From Clostridiales bacterium (lineage in GTDB: Bacteria > Bacillota_A > Clostridia > Oscillospirales > Oscillospiraceae): a stretch of DNA of 64,000 nucleotides. The position numbers and the translations under genes are program-made. Positions 15,722 through 23,687 of this stretch are shown in pieces. The notes beneath the pieces are model-generated. The model made no database searches. It saw only the letters and a list, made by a program, of their open reading frames with translations, and was not told where the DNA came from. Positions within the stretch are counted from its first letter, which is position 1; every line of letters begins with the position of its first letter. The stretch covers positions 62,001-126,000 of the forward strand of contig SFKX01000003.1 in NCBI GenBank assembly GCA_004553625.1, in the 5' to 3' direction.

Positions 15722-17469
15722 GCTCCGGCCTCCTCGTCGTCCGTCTCGTCGTCATATTCTTCGTATTCGTCCTCATAACGCCGCTTCGGCGCTCTGTCCC
15801 GGCTCACGACGAAGCTGGCGTTGCGCCGTGTGTCCGTCGCCTTGACGAAGGCCAGCAGCATCCAGCAGGAAACGAGCGAAGTTCCGCCCTTTGAGACGAA
15901 TGGGAACGTGACGCCCGTGAAGGGCAGTATATCCAGCGAGCCGAAAACGTTCAGGCCCATCTGGACCATCATCATGCTGACTGCCGCGCAGCCGGCGATG
16001 ACATAAAAGGTGCTCCGGCCCTGGGCCGCGTTGCGCACGGCAAAGAGCGCCAACGCAATGACGGCAAACATGGCCAGCACGGCTATTATGAGACCGAGCT
16101 CCTCGCTCACGACGGCAAAGACCATGTCTGTCTCGGCGGCAAAGATGTCCTTGAGCCAGCCCTCTCCCGCGCCCTTGCCGAAGAGCCCGCCGGATGCGGC
16201 GGCGCTCATGGCGTGGGTCTGCTGGTAGCCCTTGTCCCAGACGTCCTCCCAGACGTGACCCCAGGCAGAAAAGCGGTCCGCGATATAGGGTTTCACGGAG
16301 ATGACGAGGAAGCCCGCCATCGCAGCGCCGGAAACGGCTAGGAAGAGCGTGGCGAAGCTGCCCGAACGCATGAAAGAGATGACAAGGAAGGTCGCAAAGA
16401 AGATGACCGCCGTGCCGAAGTCGCCTATGAGCGCGAGGGCTATGACGCATATGGCCGAAAAGACGATGAACACAAAGAGGTTCCGCCGGGCAAAGAGCCT
16501 GTCGAGCGTGGCGGCGCCGGTGTAGATATACAGAACCTTGACGAGCTCGGAGGGCTGAAAGCTGACGCCCGCGATGCTCAGCCAGTTCTTGGCGCCGAAC
16601 ACCGCCTCGCTGAACACGACGTTCACGGCGAGCAGGCCGAGCGCGGCGGCCGCGGCGAGAAAGCGCGAGGCCTTGACCCGCTCGAGGCTCCTGAGCCAGG
16701 CGCCGAGGAAGAAATAGAGCGCGACGCCGAGAATTATGAAAATCGTCTGCTTGAACATGTCCTCCGGCGTACCCGTGGCGCAGACCGCCGTGCCGAGGGT
16801 CGTGAGGAAAAAGGCCAGGGTCTCCGGCTCGAAGCCCGTCCGGCGCACGCTGCGCGTCACGAGATAGCAGAACCACTCCATGACCATAAGCGCAAAAAAG
16901 CCGAGGCAGATGGGGAAGAGGTATTCCTCCTCGGCCGTCACGGTGAACTCGAGGGTCAGAAAGGCCTGGAAGATGGAGAGGATGAGCAGGGTTATGCCGG
17001 GGCCTATGAACCTGCCGGGGGCGTTGCGCCGTCGTTCGAGCGCGGCGCGTTCCTCGGCGTCTATCTCGCGGAAGGTCATGACCGCGTCCCCGAACTCGAG
17101 CGTATCCCCGTCCTCGACGGGCTCGAGGATGTCTATCTCGTCGCCGTTCACATAGGTCCCCTCGCGGGAGCGCAGGTCGGAGAGGGTCCAGTCTCCGTCT
17201 CCGTCGCGCTGGAGCGAGGCGTGCAGCTTTGAGACACCAGGCATGTCGATGACGACATCGGAAGAGGGCGCGCGGCCTATGATGCTCTCCCAGTGGCAGA
17301 CCGGCAGGGCCGCGCCGTCCTCGTCCAGAAGGTAGGCCCAGGTCTCAGGCTCGTACTTCTCACGGAGCATGGAGCGTATGCAGCGCAGGAGTATCCACAG
17401 CGCAAGGATGGGCAGCAGATACTTCGTGCCGGTCATTATATATTCGGTGAGGTCAGGGATCTCGGGCAA
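15718..17469 (-). CDS. FHA domain fused to FtsW/RodA/SpoVE (SEDS) glycosyltransferase
   Basis: 583 residues. An N-terminal transmembrane anchor (~residues 12-32) is followed by an FHA domain at about 60-130 (SIIGRAPSSDVVIDMPGVSKLHA, then SREGTYVNGDEI), the phosphothreonine-binding fold. The rest is a SEDS polymerase with around ten membrane segments: NWLSIAGVSFQPSELVK, GDFGTAVIFF with the catalytic-type aspartate, and PFVSKGGTSLVSC. It would polymerise glycan strands from lipid II with the coupled PBP. The FHA domain suggests control by Ser/Thr phosphorylation. TTG at 17469 is chosen for AGGGGGTG upstream; ATG at 17436 has no ribosome site. Confidence 0.9.
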   Translation of the reverse strand: MPEIPDLTEYIMTGTKYLLPILALWILLRCIRSMLREKYEPETWAYLLDEDGAALPVCHWESIIGRAPSSDVVIDMPGVSKLHASLQRDGDGDWTLSDLRSREGTYVNGDEIDILEPVEDGDTLEFGDAVMTFREIDAEERAALERRRNAPGRFIGPGITLLILSIFQAFLTLEFTVTAEEEYLFPICLGFFALMVMEWFCYLVTRSVRRTGFEPETLAFFLTTLGTAVCATGTPEDMFKQTIFIILGVALYFFLGAWLRSLERVKASRFLAAAAALGLLAVNVVFSEAVFGAKNWLSIAGVSFQPSELVKVLYIYTGAATLDRLFARRNLFVFIVFSAICVIALALIGDFGTAVIFFATFLVISFMRSGSFATLFLAVSGAAMAGFLVISVKPYIADRFSAWGHVWEDVWDKGYQQTHAMSAAASGGLFGKGAGEGWLKDIFAAETDMVFAVVSEELGLIIAVLAMFAVIALALFAVRNAAQGRSTFYVIAGCAAVSMMMVQMGLNVFGSLDILPFTGVTFPFVSKGGTSLVSCWMLLAFVKATDTRRNASFVVSRDRAPKRRYEDEYEEYDDETDDEEAGA

Positions 17470-17505
17470 GGCGCCACCCCCTTTTTGGTTTCTCGCATAG
17501 CGGCT

Positions 17506-17534
17506 ATTATACCATTTAAGCGCCCTGTTGACAA
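17506..17534 (-). promoter_or_regulatory. promoter of the FHA-SEDS/PBP operon
   Basis: Minus strand: TTGTCA (17534-17529), 17-base spacer, TATAAT (17511-17506). The -35 hexamer coincides with the -35 of the divergent promoter. Confidence 0.85.
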
Positions 17535-17556
17535 CCGGGGGCGGGTACACTAAAAT
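17528..17556 (+). promoter_or_regulatory. promoter of the NusG_II/Gx transporter operon, apparently giving a leaderless mRNA
   Basis: Perfect TTGACA (17528-17533), 17-base spacer, TAAAAT (17551-17556). The start codon lies at 17563, about where transcription should begin, and there is no ribosome-binding site. Confidence 0.85.
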
Positions 17557-17562
17557 AGCCGT

Positions 17563-17919
17563 ATGTGGCGTAAGACGAAGTTCTGGATAGTTTTGTTCTC
17601 CGCGCTCTTCATTTTGGGCGTCGGAGCGTTTTTGCTGCTCCGCGGCACGGATACTGGCAGCCGCGTTGCGCGTATCAGCCTGGACGGCGAGCTCTATGAG
17701 GAGATAGACCTGAACGCCGTGGCCCTGCCCTACGACATCAGGATCGAAACGGAGCTCGGCTACAACATCGTCCACGTAGAACACGGGGCGATCTCGGTCA
17801 CGGAGGCGGATTGCCCGGACCAGGTCTGCGTGCGTCAGGGGAAGATAAGCGGCTCTCTCATCCCGATAGCCTGCCTGCCCCACCGGCTGATCATAGAGAT
17901 CGTGGGTGACTGGGAATGA
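17563..17919 (+). CDS. NusG domain II protein, membrane-anchored
   Basis: 118 residues. One N-terminal membrane segment (FWIVLFSALFILGVGAFLLL), then a NusG_II domain: ARISLDGELYEEIDL, GYNIVHVEHGAISVTEADCPDQVCV and a histidine-containing end (ACLPHRLIIEI). The CPDQVCV cysteine pair is typical of the family. It is paired with a Gx transporter, an arrangement also found in flavin-based electron-transfer loci (EetA/EetB type, from memory) and in many clostridial genomes. No other ATG is available upstream or near the start, so the mRNA looks leaderless. Confidence 0.88.
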   Translation: MWRKTKFWIVLFSALFILGVGAFLLLRGTDTGSRVARISLDGELYEEIDLNAVALPYDIRIETELGYNIVHVEHGAISVTEADCPDQVCVRQGKISGSLIPIACLPHRLIIEIVGDWE

Positions 17920-18425
17920 ACAGGACGAAAAAATTGGCCCTGCTCGCAGCGCTGACGGCCGTCGCGCTGACGATCTTCGTGGCGGAGTCCCAGATCCCGC
18001 CCGTCGTGCCGGTGCCAGGCGTTAAGCTGGGGCTTGCAAACATCGTTACCATGGTGACCATGCTGGTCCTGGGCCGGAAAGAGGCCGGGGCCGTGCTGGT
18101 CGTCCGCCTCATCCTGGGCAGCGCCTTTGCTGGAGGCTTCTCCGGGCTCATTTTCTCCGCGGCGGGCGGGGCCGCAGCCTACCTCGTCATGTGCCTGCTC
18201 ATCAGAATATTCCCCGAAAAGCTGGTGTGGGTCGTGAGCGTCCTTGCTGCTCTTGCGCACAACGCCGGCCAGCTGGCCGCGGCAGTCTGGGTCTCCGGTA
18301 CGCCCGGCATCCTGGTCTATGCTCCGGCGCTCGCCGCGGCCGGCGTCGTCACCGGTGTGTTCACCGGTCTTGGCGCCATGTACCTCACCAGGGCTGTCAG
18401 AAAGCTAGGTAAATGGGGTCAATAA
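17916..18425 (+). CDS. Gx transporter family membrane protein (heptaprenyl diphosphate synthase component I-like)
   Basis: 169 residues with about five membrane segments. The conserved family start is present: ALLAALTAVALTIFVAESQIP followed by PGVKLGLANIVTM. The family resembles ECF-transporter S-components; the old name comes from neighbouring prenyl synthase genes and is not proof of that role. Start overlaps the NusG_II stop by 4 bases, so the two proteins probably work together. No prenyltransferase gene is next to it here. Confidence 0.88.
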   Translation: MNRTKKLALLAALTAVALTIFVAESQIPPVVPVPGVKLGLANIVTMVTMLVLGRKEAGAVLVVRLILGSAFAGGFSGLIFSAAGGAAAYLVMCLLIRIFPEKLVWVVSVLAALAHNAGQLAAAVWVSGTPGILVYAPALAAAGVVTGVFTGLGAMYLTRAVRKLGKWGQ

Positions 18426-18430
18426 TCCTC

Positions 18431-18459
18431 AAAAAGTCCGGCGCGAGCCGGGCTTTTTC
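18431..18459 (+). terminator. intrinsic terminator after the Gx transporter gene
   Basis: AAAAAGTCCGGC and GCCGGGCTTTTT pair with one mismatch around a GCGA loop; ends in a T run. Confidence 0.8.
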
Positions 18460-18500
18460 TTGTGAAAAGGGCTGAAAATCCTGCCTGCTTCAAGAATGAC

Positions 18501-18529
18501 TTGTGTTTTGTCTGCGAAAAAGTTAAGAT
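18501..18529 (+). promoter_or_regulatory. promoter of the purine operon
   Basis: TTGTGT (18501-18506), 17-base spacer, TAAGAT (18524-18529). An overlapping alternative is TTGTCT (18508-18513), 18 bases, TAATAT (18532-18537). Confidence 0.6.
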
Positions 18530-18537
18530 TGTAATAT

Positions 18538-18697
18538 CTTTTCCCGGTCTGGAGGTGGCGCTGCTGTGGTTCGGCTGAGATGTGTTATCACCGGAGATCT
18601 CTGCGCCCTCGGACGGGGGCTTATAGCGTAAACTGCAAGGTCATGACACACCGTCATGGCCTTGTTGCATTTTTAGTAACACTTTGGAGGCGAGGGC
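18538..18697 (+). promoter_or_regulatory. structured 5' leader of the purine operon with a putative attenuator
   Basis: About 160 bases lie between the likely transcription start and purE. The 3' part holds a hairpin CAAGGTCATGAC / GTCATGGCCTTG (18637-18665) followed by TTGCATTTTT, which reads as a terminator placed before purE. The 5' part can form competing pairings (CCGGT with ACCGG; GGCGC with GCGCC; GAGAT with ATCTC). I could not match it to purine, PRPP, ZTP or THF riboswitch consensus sequences. The regulatory role is inferred from position and folding only. Confidence 0.5.
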
Positions 18698-19207
18698 ATG
18701 TTAAAGAAAAAGGCGGCGGTCGTCATGGGCAGCGACAGCGATTGGCCGGTGGTCGAGAAAGCGGTCAGACAGCTCCGGGAGCTGGATATTGAAACCGAGG
18801 TCCGCGTGATGTCCGCTCACAGGACCCCCGGGGCCGCAAGAGCCTTTGCGCTTGAGGCCAGGGAGAAGGGCTTCGGCGTCATTATAGCCGCAGCGGGCAA
18901 GGCCGCGCACCTGGCCGGCGCTCTCGCGGCGGCGAGCACGCTTCCCGTCATAGGCATCCCCGTCAGGTCTTCAACTCTGGACGGGCTGGACGCGCTGCTC
19001 TCCACCGTGCAGATGCCCTCCGGCATACCGGTGGCGACCGTGGCGATAGACGGCGCGCAGAACGCCGCGCTCCTGGCCGCCGAGATGCTCTCCATTTGCG
19101 ACGATGAGCTCGCCGCAAGGCTCGACAAGCTCCGCCGCGACATGGAGGCCGCCACACTCGAAAAAGACCGCGCCCTGCGCGAGAAACTTGAAAAGGAGAG
19201 TAACTGA
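18698..19207 (+). CDS. purE: 5-(carboxyamino)imidazole ribonucleotide mutase / AIR carboxylase
   Basis: 169 residues. VVMGSDSDWPVVEKAV and VMSAHRTP are the PurE signature blocks (catalytic-type histidine in SAHR). The usual class I loop GGAAHLPG reads AGKAAHLAG here. No purK lies in the operon, so either N5-CAIR is made by a PurK elsewhere or this enzyme uses CO2 and AIR directly. First gene of purE-C-F-M-N-O-H-D-L. ATG follows GGAGG. Confidence 0.93.
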   Translation: MLKKKAAVVMGSDSDWPVVEKAVRQLRELDIETEVRVMSAHRTPGAARAFALEAREKGFGVIIAAAGKAAHLAGALAAASTLPVIGIPVRSSTLDGLDALLSTVQMPSGIPVATVAIDGAQNAALLAAEMLSICDDELAARLDKLRRDMEAATLEKDRALREKLEKESN

Positions 19208-19208
19208 G

Positions 19209-19919
19209 ATGGAAAAACGCGAACAGCTCTATGAGGGCAAGGCCAAAAAGGTCTACGCGACGGACGACCCCAACCTCTGCATCGTCTCCTACAAGGACGA
19301 CGCCACCGCCTTCAACGGCGAAAAGCGCGGCACGATCCTGGGCAAGGGCGTCATCAACAACCGGCTCACCAACCGCTTCATGCGCCTGCTGGAGCAGCAC
19401 GGCATCCCCACCCATTATGTCGAAGAGCTCTCCGAGCGCGAGACCCTGGTGAAAAAAGTGCAGATAGTCCCGCTCGAGGTCATCGTGCGCAACATTTCCG
19501 CGGGCAGTTTTGCCAAGCGCTACGGCGTCGAGGAAGGCATTGTGTTTGCAGACCCCACCGTGGAGTATTCCTATAAGAACGACGAACTGGGCGACCCGCT
19601 CATGAACACCAGCCACGCTCTGGCGCTGGGCCTCGCCTCGTGCGAGGAGCTGGAGGACATAAAGGCCATGGCCCTCCGGATAAACTCTATCCTCAAGGAC
19701 TTCCTGCTCGGCCACGGCATAGAGCTCGTGGATTTCAAACTTGAGTTCGGCCGCCTGCCGGACGGAAATATCGTCCTCGCGGACGAGATAAGCCCCGACA
19801 CCTGCCGCTTCTGGGACGTCAAAACGCACGAGAAGCTCGATAAGGACCGCTTCCGCCGTGACCTCGGCGGCGTCGAGGACGCCTATCAGGAGGTCATGCG
19901 CCGCCTCATAGGCGAGTAA
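19209..19919 (+). CDS. purC: SAICAR synthetase
   Basis: 236 residues, standard length. QLYEGKAKKVYAT at the N-terminus, then VPLEVIVRNISAGSFAKRYG and LVDFKLEFG / LADEISPDTCRFWD are the two PurC signatures. It condenses CAIR with aspartate using ATP. One base separates it from the purE stop. Confidence 0.96.
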   Translation: MEKREQLYEGKAKKVYATDDPNLCIVSYKDDATAFNGEKRGTILGKGVINNRLTNRFMRLLEQHGIPTHYVEELSERETLVKKVQIVPLEVIVRNISAGSFAKRYGVEEGIVFADPTVEYSYKNDELGDPLMNTSHALALGLASCEELEDIKAMALRINSILKDFLLGHGIELVDFKLEFGRLPDGNIVLADEISPDTCRFWDVKTHEKLDKDRFRRDLGGVEDAYQEVMRRLIGE

Positions 19920-19949
19920 ACTTTTTTGCCAACAGACAGGGAGAGAGAA

Positions 19950-21398
19950 ATGGGAGCAGACATATTCGGCAAGCTGCACGAGGAGTGCGGCGTATTCGGC
20001 ATCTATCTGAGGGAGCCCTCCGAGGACGTCGTGGGCATCACGCACCACGCGCTCTACGCCCTGCAGCACCGGGGACAGGAGAGCTGCGGCATCGCCGTGA
20101 ACGACGACGGCGTCATAACGGGCCACGCGGACACCGGCCTCGTGAGCGAGGTGTTCACGGAGGATGTGCTGCGCAAGCTGCCCCGCGGCAGCATGGCCAT
20201 AGCCCACTGCCGTTACGGCACCACCGGCTGCCAGAGCCGCGAAAACGCCCAGCCCCTCGTCATCCGGCACATAAAGGGCGGCATGGCCCTCGCCCACAAC
20301 GGCAATCTCACGAACGCCGCCGAGCTTCGTGAGAGCTTCGAGCTGGACGGCGCCATCTTCCGCACGACCTCCGATTCCGAGGTCATCGCCTACGCCATCA
20401 CGCGCGAGCGCATCGGCGCCGGCTCCATCGAGGAGGCCGTCTCCCGAGCCATGGGCAAGGTGAAGGGCGCATATTCCCTCGCCGTCATGAGCCCGCGCAA
20501 GCTGATCGCCGTGCGCGACCCCATCGGCTTCCGCCCCCTCTGCATAGGCGAGATCAAGGGCGGTTGGGTCATTGCCAGCGAGAGCTGCGCGCTTGACGCC
20601 ATCGGAGCCAAGTTCCTGCGCGACGTGGAGCCCGGCGAGATCGTAACCATCTCCGAGAAGGGCCTTGAGAGCGACCGCAGCCACTGCGGCCACGCGACGG
20701 GCGAGTGCGTCTTTGAGTTCATCTATTTCGCCCGGCCGGACTCCGTCATAGATGGCAGCTGCGTCCACACGGCAAGGCAGCGCGCGGGCGCGTTCCTGGC
20801 GCTCGAGCACCCCGTCCAGGCGGACGTCGTCATCGGCGTGCCGGACTCCGGCCTCGACGCCGCCCTCGGCTATGCCCGGCAGAGCGGCATACCCTACGGC
20901 GTGGGTTTCGTGAAGAGCAAGTATATAGGCCGCACCTTCATCCAGCCCGGCCAGGCCCGGCGCGAGGACGCAGTCAGGATAAAGCTCAACACCATCGCCT
21001 CGACGGTGCGCGGGAAAAGGGTCATCCTCGTGGACGACAGTATCGTCCGCGGCACAACCATCGCCCGCATCGTGGGCCTGCTGCGCGAGGCCGGGGCCAC
21101 TGAGGTCCACGCCAGGCTCTCCGCCCCGCCCTTCCTCTACCCCTGCTACTTCGGCACTGACATAGACTCCTCCGACTACCTCATCGCCTACAACCACAGT
21201 CTGGAGGAGATACGTGAGATCATCGGCGTGGACAGTCTCGGCTATCTGAACGTGGACTACCTCGACAAACTGGCGGACAACAGCACGATAGGCTTCTGTA
21301 AGGGCTGCTTCACCGGCGAATACCCCTGCGACCCGCCCTGCCGGGCGCAGAAGTCCAAGTTCGAGCAGAAGATAGGGCGGAAGGAGGGCTCCGAATGA
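19950..21398 (+). CDS. purF: amidophosphoribosyltransferase
   Basis: 482 residues. A 12-residue propeptide (MGADIFGKLHEE) precedes Cys13, which becomes the N-terminal nucleophile (CGVFGIY) after processing. The PRPP-binding loop is VILVDDSIVRGTT. Cysteines in CVFEF and in CKGCFTGEYPCDPPC near the C-terminus are placed like the ligands of the [4Fe-4S] cluster in the Bacillus-type enzyme. First committed step of purine synthesis. ATG at 19950 follows AGGGAGAGA. Confidence 0.96.
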   Translation: MGADIFGKLHEECGVFGIYLREPSEDVVGITHHALYALQHRGQESCGIAVNDDGVITGHADTGLVSEVFTEDVLRKLPRGSMAIAHCRYGTTGCQSRENAQPLVIRHIKGGMALAHNGNLTNAAELRESFELDGAIFRTTSDSEVIAYAITRERIGAGSIEEAVSRAMGKVKGAYSLAVMSPRKLIAVRDPIGFRPLCIGEIKGGWVIASESCALDAIGAKFLRDVEPGEIVTISEKGLESDRSHCGHATGECVFEFIYFARPDSVIDGSCVHTARQRAGAFLALEHPVQADVVIGVPDSGLDAALGYARQSGIPYGVGFVKSKYIGRTFIQPGQARREDAVRIKLNTIASTVRGKRVILVDDSIVRGTTIARIVGLLREAGATEVHARLSAPPFLYPCYFGTDIDSSDYLIAYNHSLEEIREIIGVDSLGYLNVDYLDKLADNSTIGFCKGCFTGEYPCDPPCRAQKSKFEQKIGRKEGSE

Positions 21399-22429
21399 GG
21401 AGCGAGAGTGAAAGCTACAGGGCCGCGGGCGTGGACATCACTGCGGGCTACAGGGCCGTGGAGCTTATGAAGGAGCACGTCGCACGCACCGCCGTCCCCG
21501 GCGTCATCGGGGGTCTCGGCGGCTTCGGCGGACTGTTCCAGCCGGACCTGACGGGCATCAGGACCCCGGTGCTGGTCTCCGGCACCGACGGCGTGGGTAC
21601 GAAGCTCAAGCTCGCCTTCCTGATGGACAAGCACGACACGGTGGGCATAGACTGCGTGGCCATGTGCGTGAACGATATCGTCTGCTCCGGCGCACAGCCG
21701 CTCTTTTTCCTGGACTACATCGCCTGCGGCAAGAACGTACCGGAGCGCATCGCGGATATCGTCAAGGGCGTGTCGGAGGGCTGCGTCCAGGCCGGAGCCG
21801 CGCTCATAGGCGGCGAGACCGCCGAAATGCCCGGCTTCTATCCCGAGGACGAATACGACCTCGCCGGCTTTGCCGTCGGCCTCGTGGATAAGGAGCAGAT
21901 ACTGGACAGCAGCACCATGCGCCACGGCGACGCGCTCATTGCTCTGCCCTCCTCCGGCGTACATTCCAACGGCTTTTCGCTGGTGCGCCGCGTGTTCGAC
22001 GTGGAGAGCGGTTCGCTCAAAAGGTACGAGCCGGAGCTCGGCTGTACACTGGGCGAGGCCCTGCTCGAGCCGACCAGGATATATGTAAAACCCGTGCTCG
22101 CCATGCTGAAGGCGGCGAGGGTCAGCGCCGTCAGCCACATCACCGGCGGCGGCTTCTATGAGAATATCCCCCGCGCCCTGGCCCCCGGCTTCACGGCGCG
22201 GATAGAAAAGGCGCGGATCGAGACTCCGCCTATATTCGGGCTCATCGCGGCGGCTGGGAACATACCGGAGCGGGACATGTTCAACACCTTCAACATGGGC
22301 GTGGGCATGGTTGCCGCCGTCGCGGCGGAGGACGCAGACTCGGCCCTGCGCGCCCTGCGTGAAAGCGGCGTCGCAGCCTATATCTGCGGCGAGGTCGCAG
22401 AAGGGGAAGGCGGCGTGGAGCTGTGGTGA
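21395..22429 (+). CDS. purM: phosphoribosylaminoimidazole (AIR) synthetase
   Basis: 344 residues, normal length. Conserved blocks are SGTDGVGTKLKLAF, GIDCVAMCVNDIVCSGA, LIGGETAEMPGFY and HITGGGFYENIPR. It converts FGAM to AIR with ATP. ATG overlaps the purF stop by 4 bases. Confidence 0.96.
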   Translation: MRSESESYRAAGVDITAGYRAVELMKEHVARTAVPGVIGGLGGFGGLFQPDLTGIRTPVLVSGTDGVGTKLKLAFLMDKHDTVGIDCVAMCVNDIVCSGAQPLFFLDYIACGKNVPERIADIVKGVSEGCVQAGAALIGGETAEMPGFYPEDEYDLAGFAVGLVDKEQILDSSTMRHGDALIALPSSGVHSNGFSLVRRVFDVESGSLKRYEPELGCTLGEALLEPTRIYVKPVLAMLKAARVSAVSHITGGGFYENIPRALAPGFTARIEKARIETPPIFGLIAAAGNIPERDMFNTFNMGVGMVAAVAAEDADSALRALRESGVAAYICGEVAEGEGGVELW

Positions 22430-23007
22430 GGACGGCCGTGCTGGTCTCCGGCGGGGGGACGAATCTCCAGGCACTCATAGACGCCTCGGCGCGCGGCGAG
22501 CTGCCGGACGTGGAGCTCGCGCTTGTCGTATCCAACAAAAAGACCGCCCACGCACTCGAACGTGCGCAAAATGCGGGCATAGAGGCCCTGTTTATCGATT
22601 CGGCGGACTTTGAGGCCCGGCTCCAGGCAGAGCTGGAGGCGAGGGGCATCCGGCTCGTCGTGCTGGCGGGCTTTTTGAGGATACTCAGCCCGGAATTCAC
22701 GGCAAGGTGGCCGCGGCGGATACTGAATATCCACCCCAGCCTCATCCCCTCCTTCTGCGGCCAGGGCTATTACGGACTCAGGGTCCACGAGGCGGCGCTG
22801 GCCCGCGGCGTGAAGCTGACGGGCGCTACGGTACATTTCGTGAATGAGATACCGGACGGCGGGGAAATAATCCTCCAGAAGGCCGTGGAGGTCCGCCCCG
22901 GAGACACGCCGGAACTCCTGCAGCGGCGCGTCATGGAAGAGGCCGAGTGGCAGCTGCTGCCCAGAGCAGTGCAGCTCGCAGCCTCAGAGCTTGAAAGGAG
23001 CGAATAG
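22426..23007 (+). CDS. purN: GAR transformylase (10-formyl-THF dependent)
   Basis: 193 residues. AVLVSGGGTNLQAL is the phosphate-binding N-terminus. RILNIHPSLIPSF contains the catalytic N-x-H (Asn, His), and VHFVNEIPDGGEIILQ has the usual HxVxxxxDxG-type aspartate. GTG at 22426 overlaps the purM stop (GTGA); another GTG lies one codon earlier. Confidence 0.95.
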   Translation: MRTAVLVSGGGTNLQALIDASARGELPDVELALVVSNKKTAHALERAQNAGIEALFIDSADFEARLQAELEARGIRLVVLAGFLRILSPEFTARWPRRILNIHPSLIPSFCGQGYYGLRVHEAALARGVKLTGATVHFVNEIPDGGEIILQKAVEVRPGDTPELLQRRVMEEAEWQLLPRAVQLAASELERSE

Positions 23008-23009
23008 CT

Positions 23010-23687
23010 GTGACGGATATCTTTGAATACCTGAAGGCGCGGCCCTACCCCGGCCGCGGCATACTGCTCGGCACCGACGCGGTTGGGGGCTCCGTCTGCG
23101 CTTACTTCATCATGGGCAGGAGCGAGAACAGCCGCAACCGCGTCTTTGAGCGGACGCCCGACGGCATCCGAACCCGCGCCTTTGACGAGTCCAAAATGAC
23201 GGACCCCAGCCTCATCATTTACCATCCGGTCCGCCGCACCGAGCGCGGCCTCATCGTCACGAACGGCGACCAGACGGACACTATATGCGAAGGCCACGGC
23301 TTTGTCGCTGCGCTGCGTACGCGCACATTCGAACCGGACGCACCCAACTGGACGCCCAGGATCTCCGGTCTCGCGGAGCCGGACGGCAGCTACAAGCTCT
23401 CCATCCTCCGCTCGGCGGACCCGGAGGGCGCGCGCTGCATCCGCTGCTTTTACGAATATGAGCCCGAGCCGGGCAAGGCCCGCTTCCTGAGCACCTACGA
23501 GGGCTTCGGCTCTCCCCTGCCCAGCTTTTCCGGGGAGCCGGTGGAAGTCTGCCTGCCCGATTGCTCCGCCCGTGTGCTGGCCGAAAGGCTCTGGGGCTCG
23601 CTGGACGAGGCAAACCGCGTCTCGCTCTACGTCGCCGCGCATGGCGAGGAGATCATCATAAACAAATACGAGGAGGCGCGCAGATGA
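23010..23687 (+). CDS. IMP cyclohydrolase, PurO-like
   Basis: 225 residues. It belongs to the IMP_cyclohyd family, first known as archaeal PurO, not to the MGS-like N-terminal domain of PurH. Supporting segments are YPGRGILLGTD, AYFIMGRSENSRNRVFE, PSLIIYHPVR and NGDQTDTI. It closes the ring of FAICAR to give IMP. It lies two bases after purN and overlaps the AICAR transformylase gene by 4 bases, which fits a split PurH function. GTG start with AAAGGAG nine bases upstream. Confidence 0.88.
   Translation: MTDIFEYLKARPYPGRGILLGTDAVGGSVCAYFIMGRSENSRNRVFERTPDGIRTRAFDESKMTDPSLIIYHPVRRTERGLIVTNGDQTDTICEGHGFVAALRTRTFEPDAPNWTPRISGLAEPDGSYKLSILRSADPEGARCIRCFYEYEPEPGKARFLSTYEGFGSPLPSFSGEPVEVCLPDCSARVLAERLWGSLDEANRVSLYVAAHGEEIIINKYEEARR

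Noticed and set aside
18571..18583. GGCTGAGATG in the purine leader resembles the TPP riboswitch CTGAGA box
   Set aside because: The second TPP block (ACCTGATCTGG... and GCGTAGGGA) is absent, and the operon is purine, not thiamine.
18963..21197. 744-codon antisense frame opposite purC and purF
   Set aside because: No motif, no ribosome site; shadow of two well-identified enzymes.
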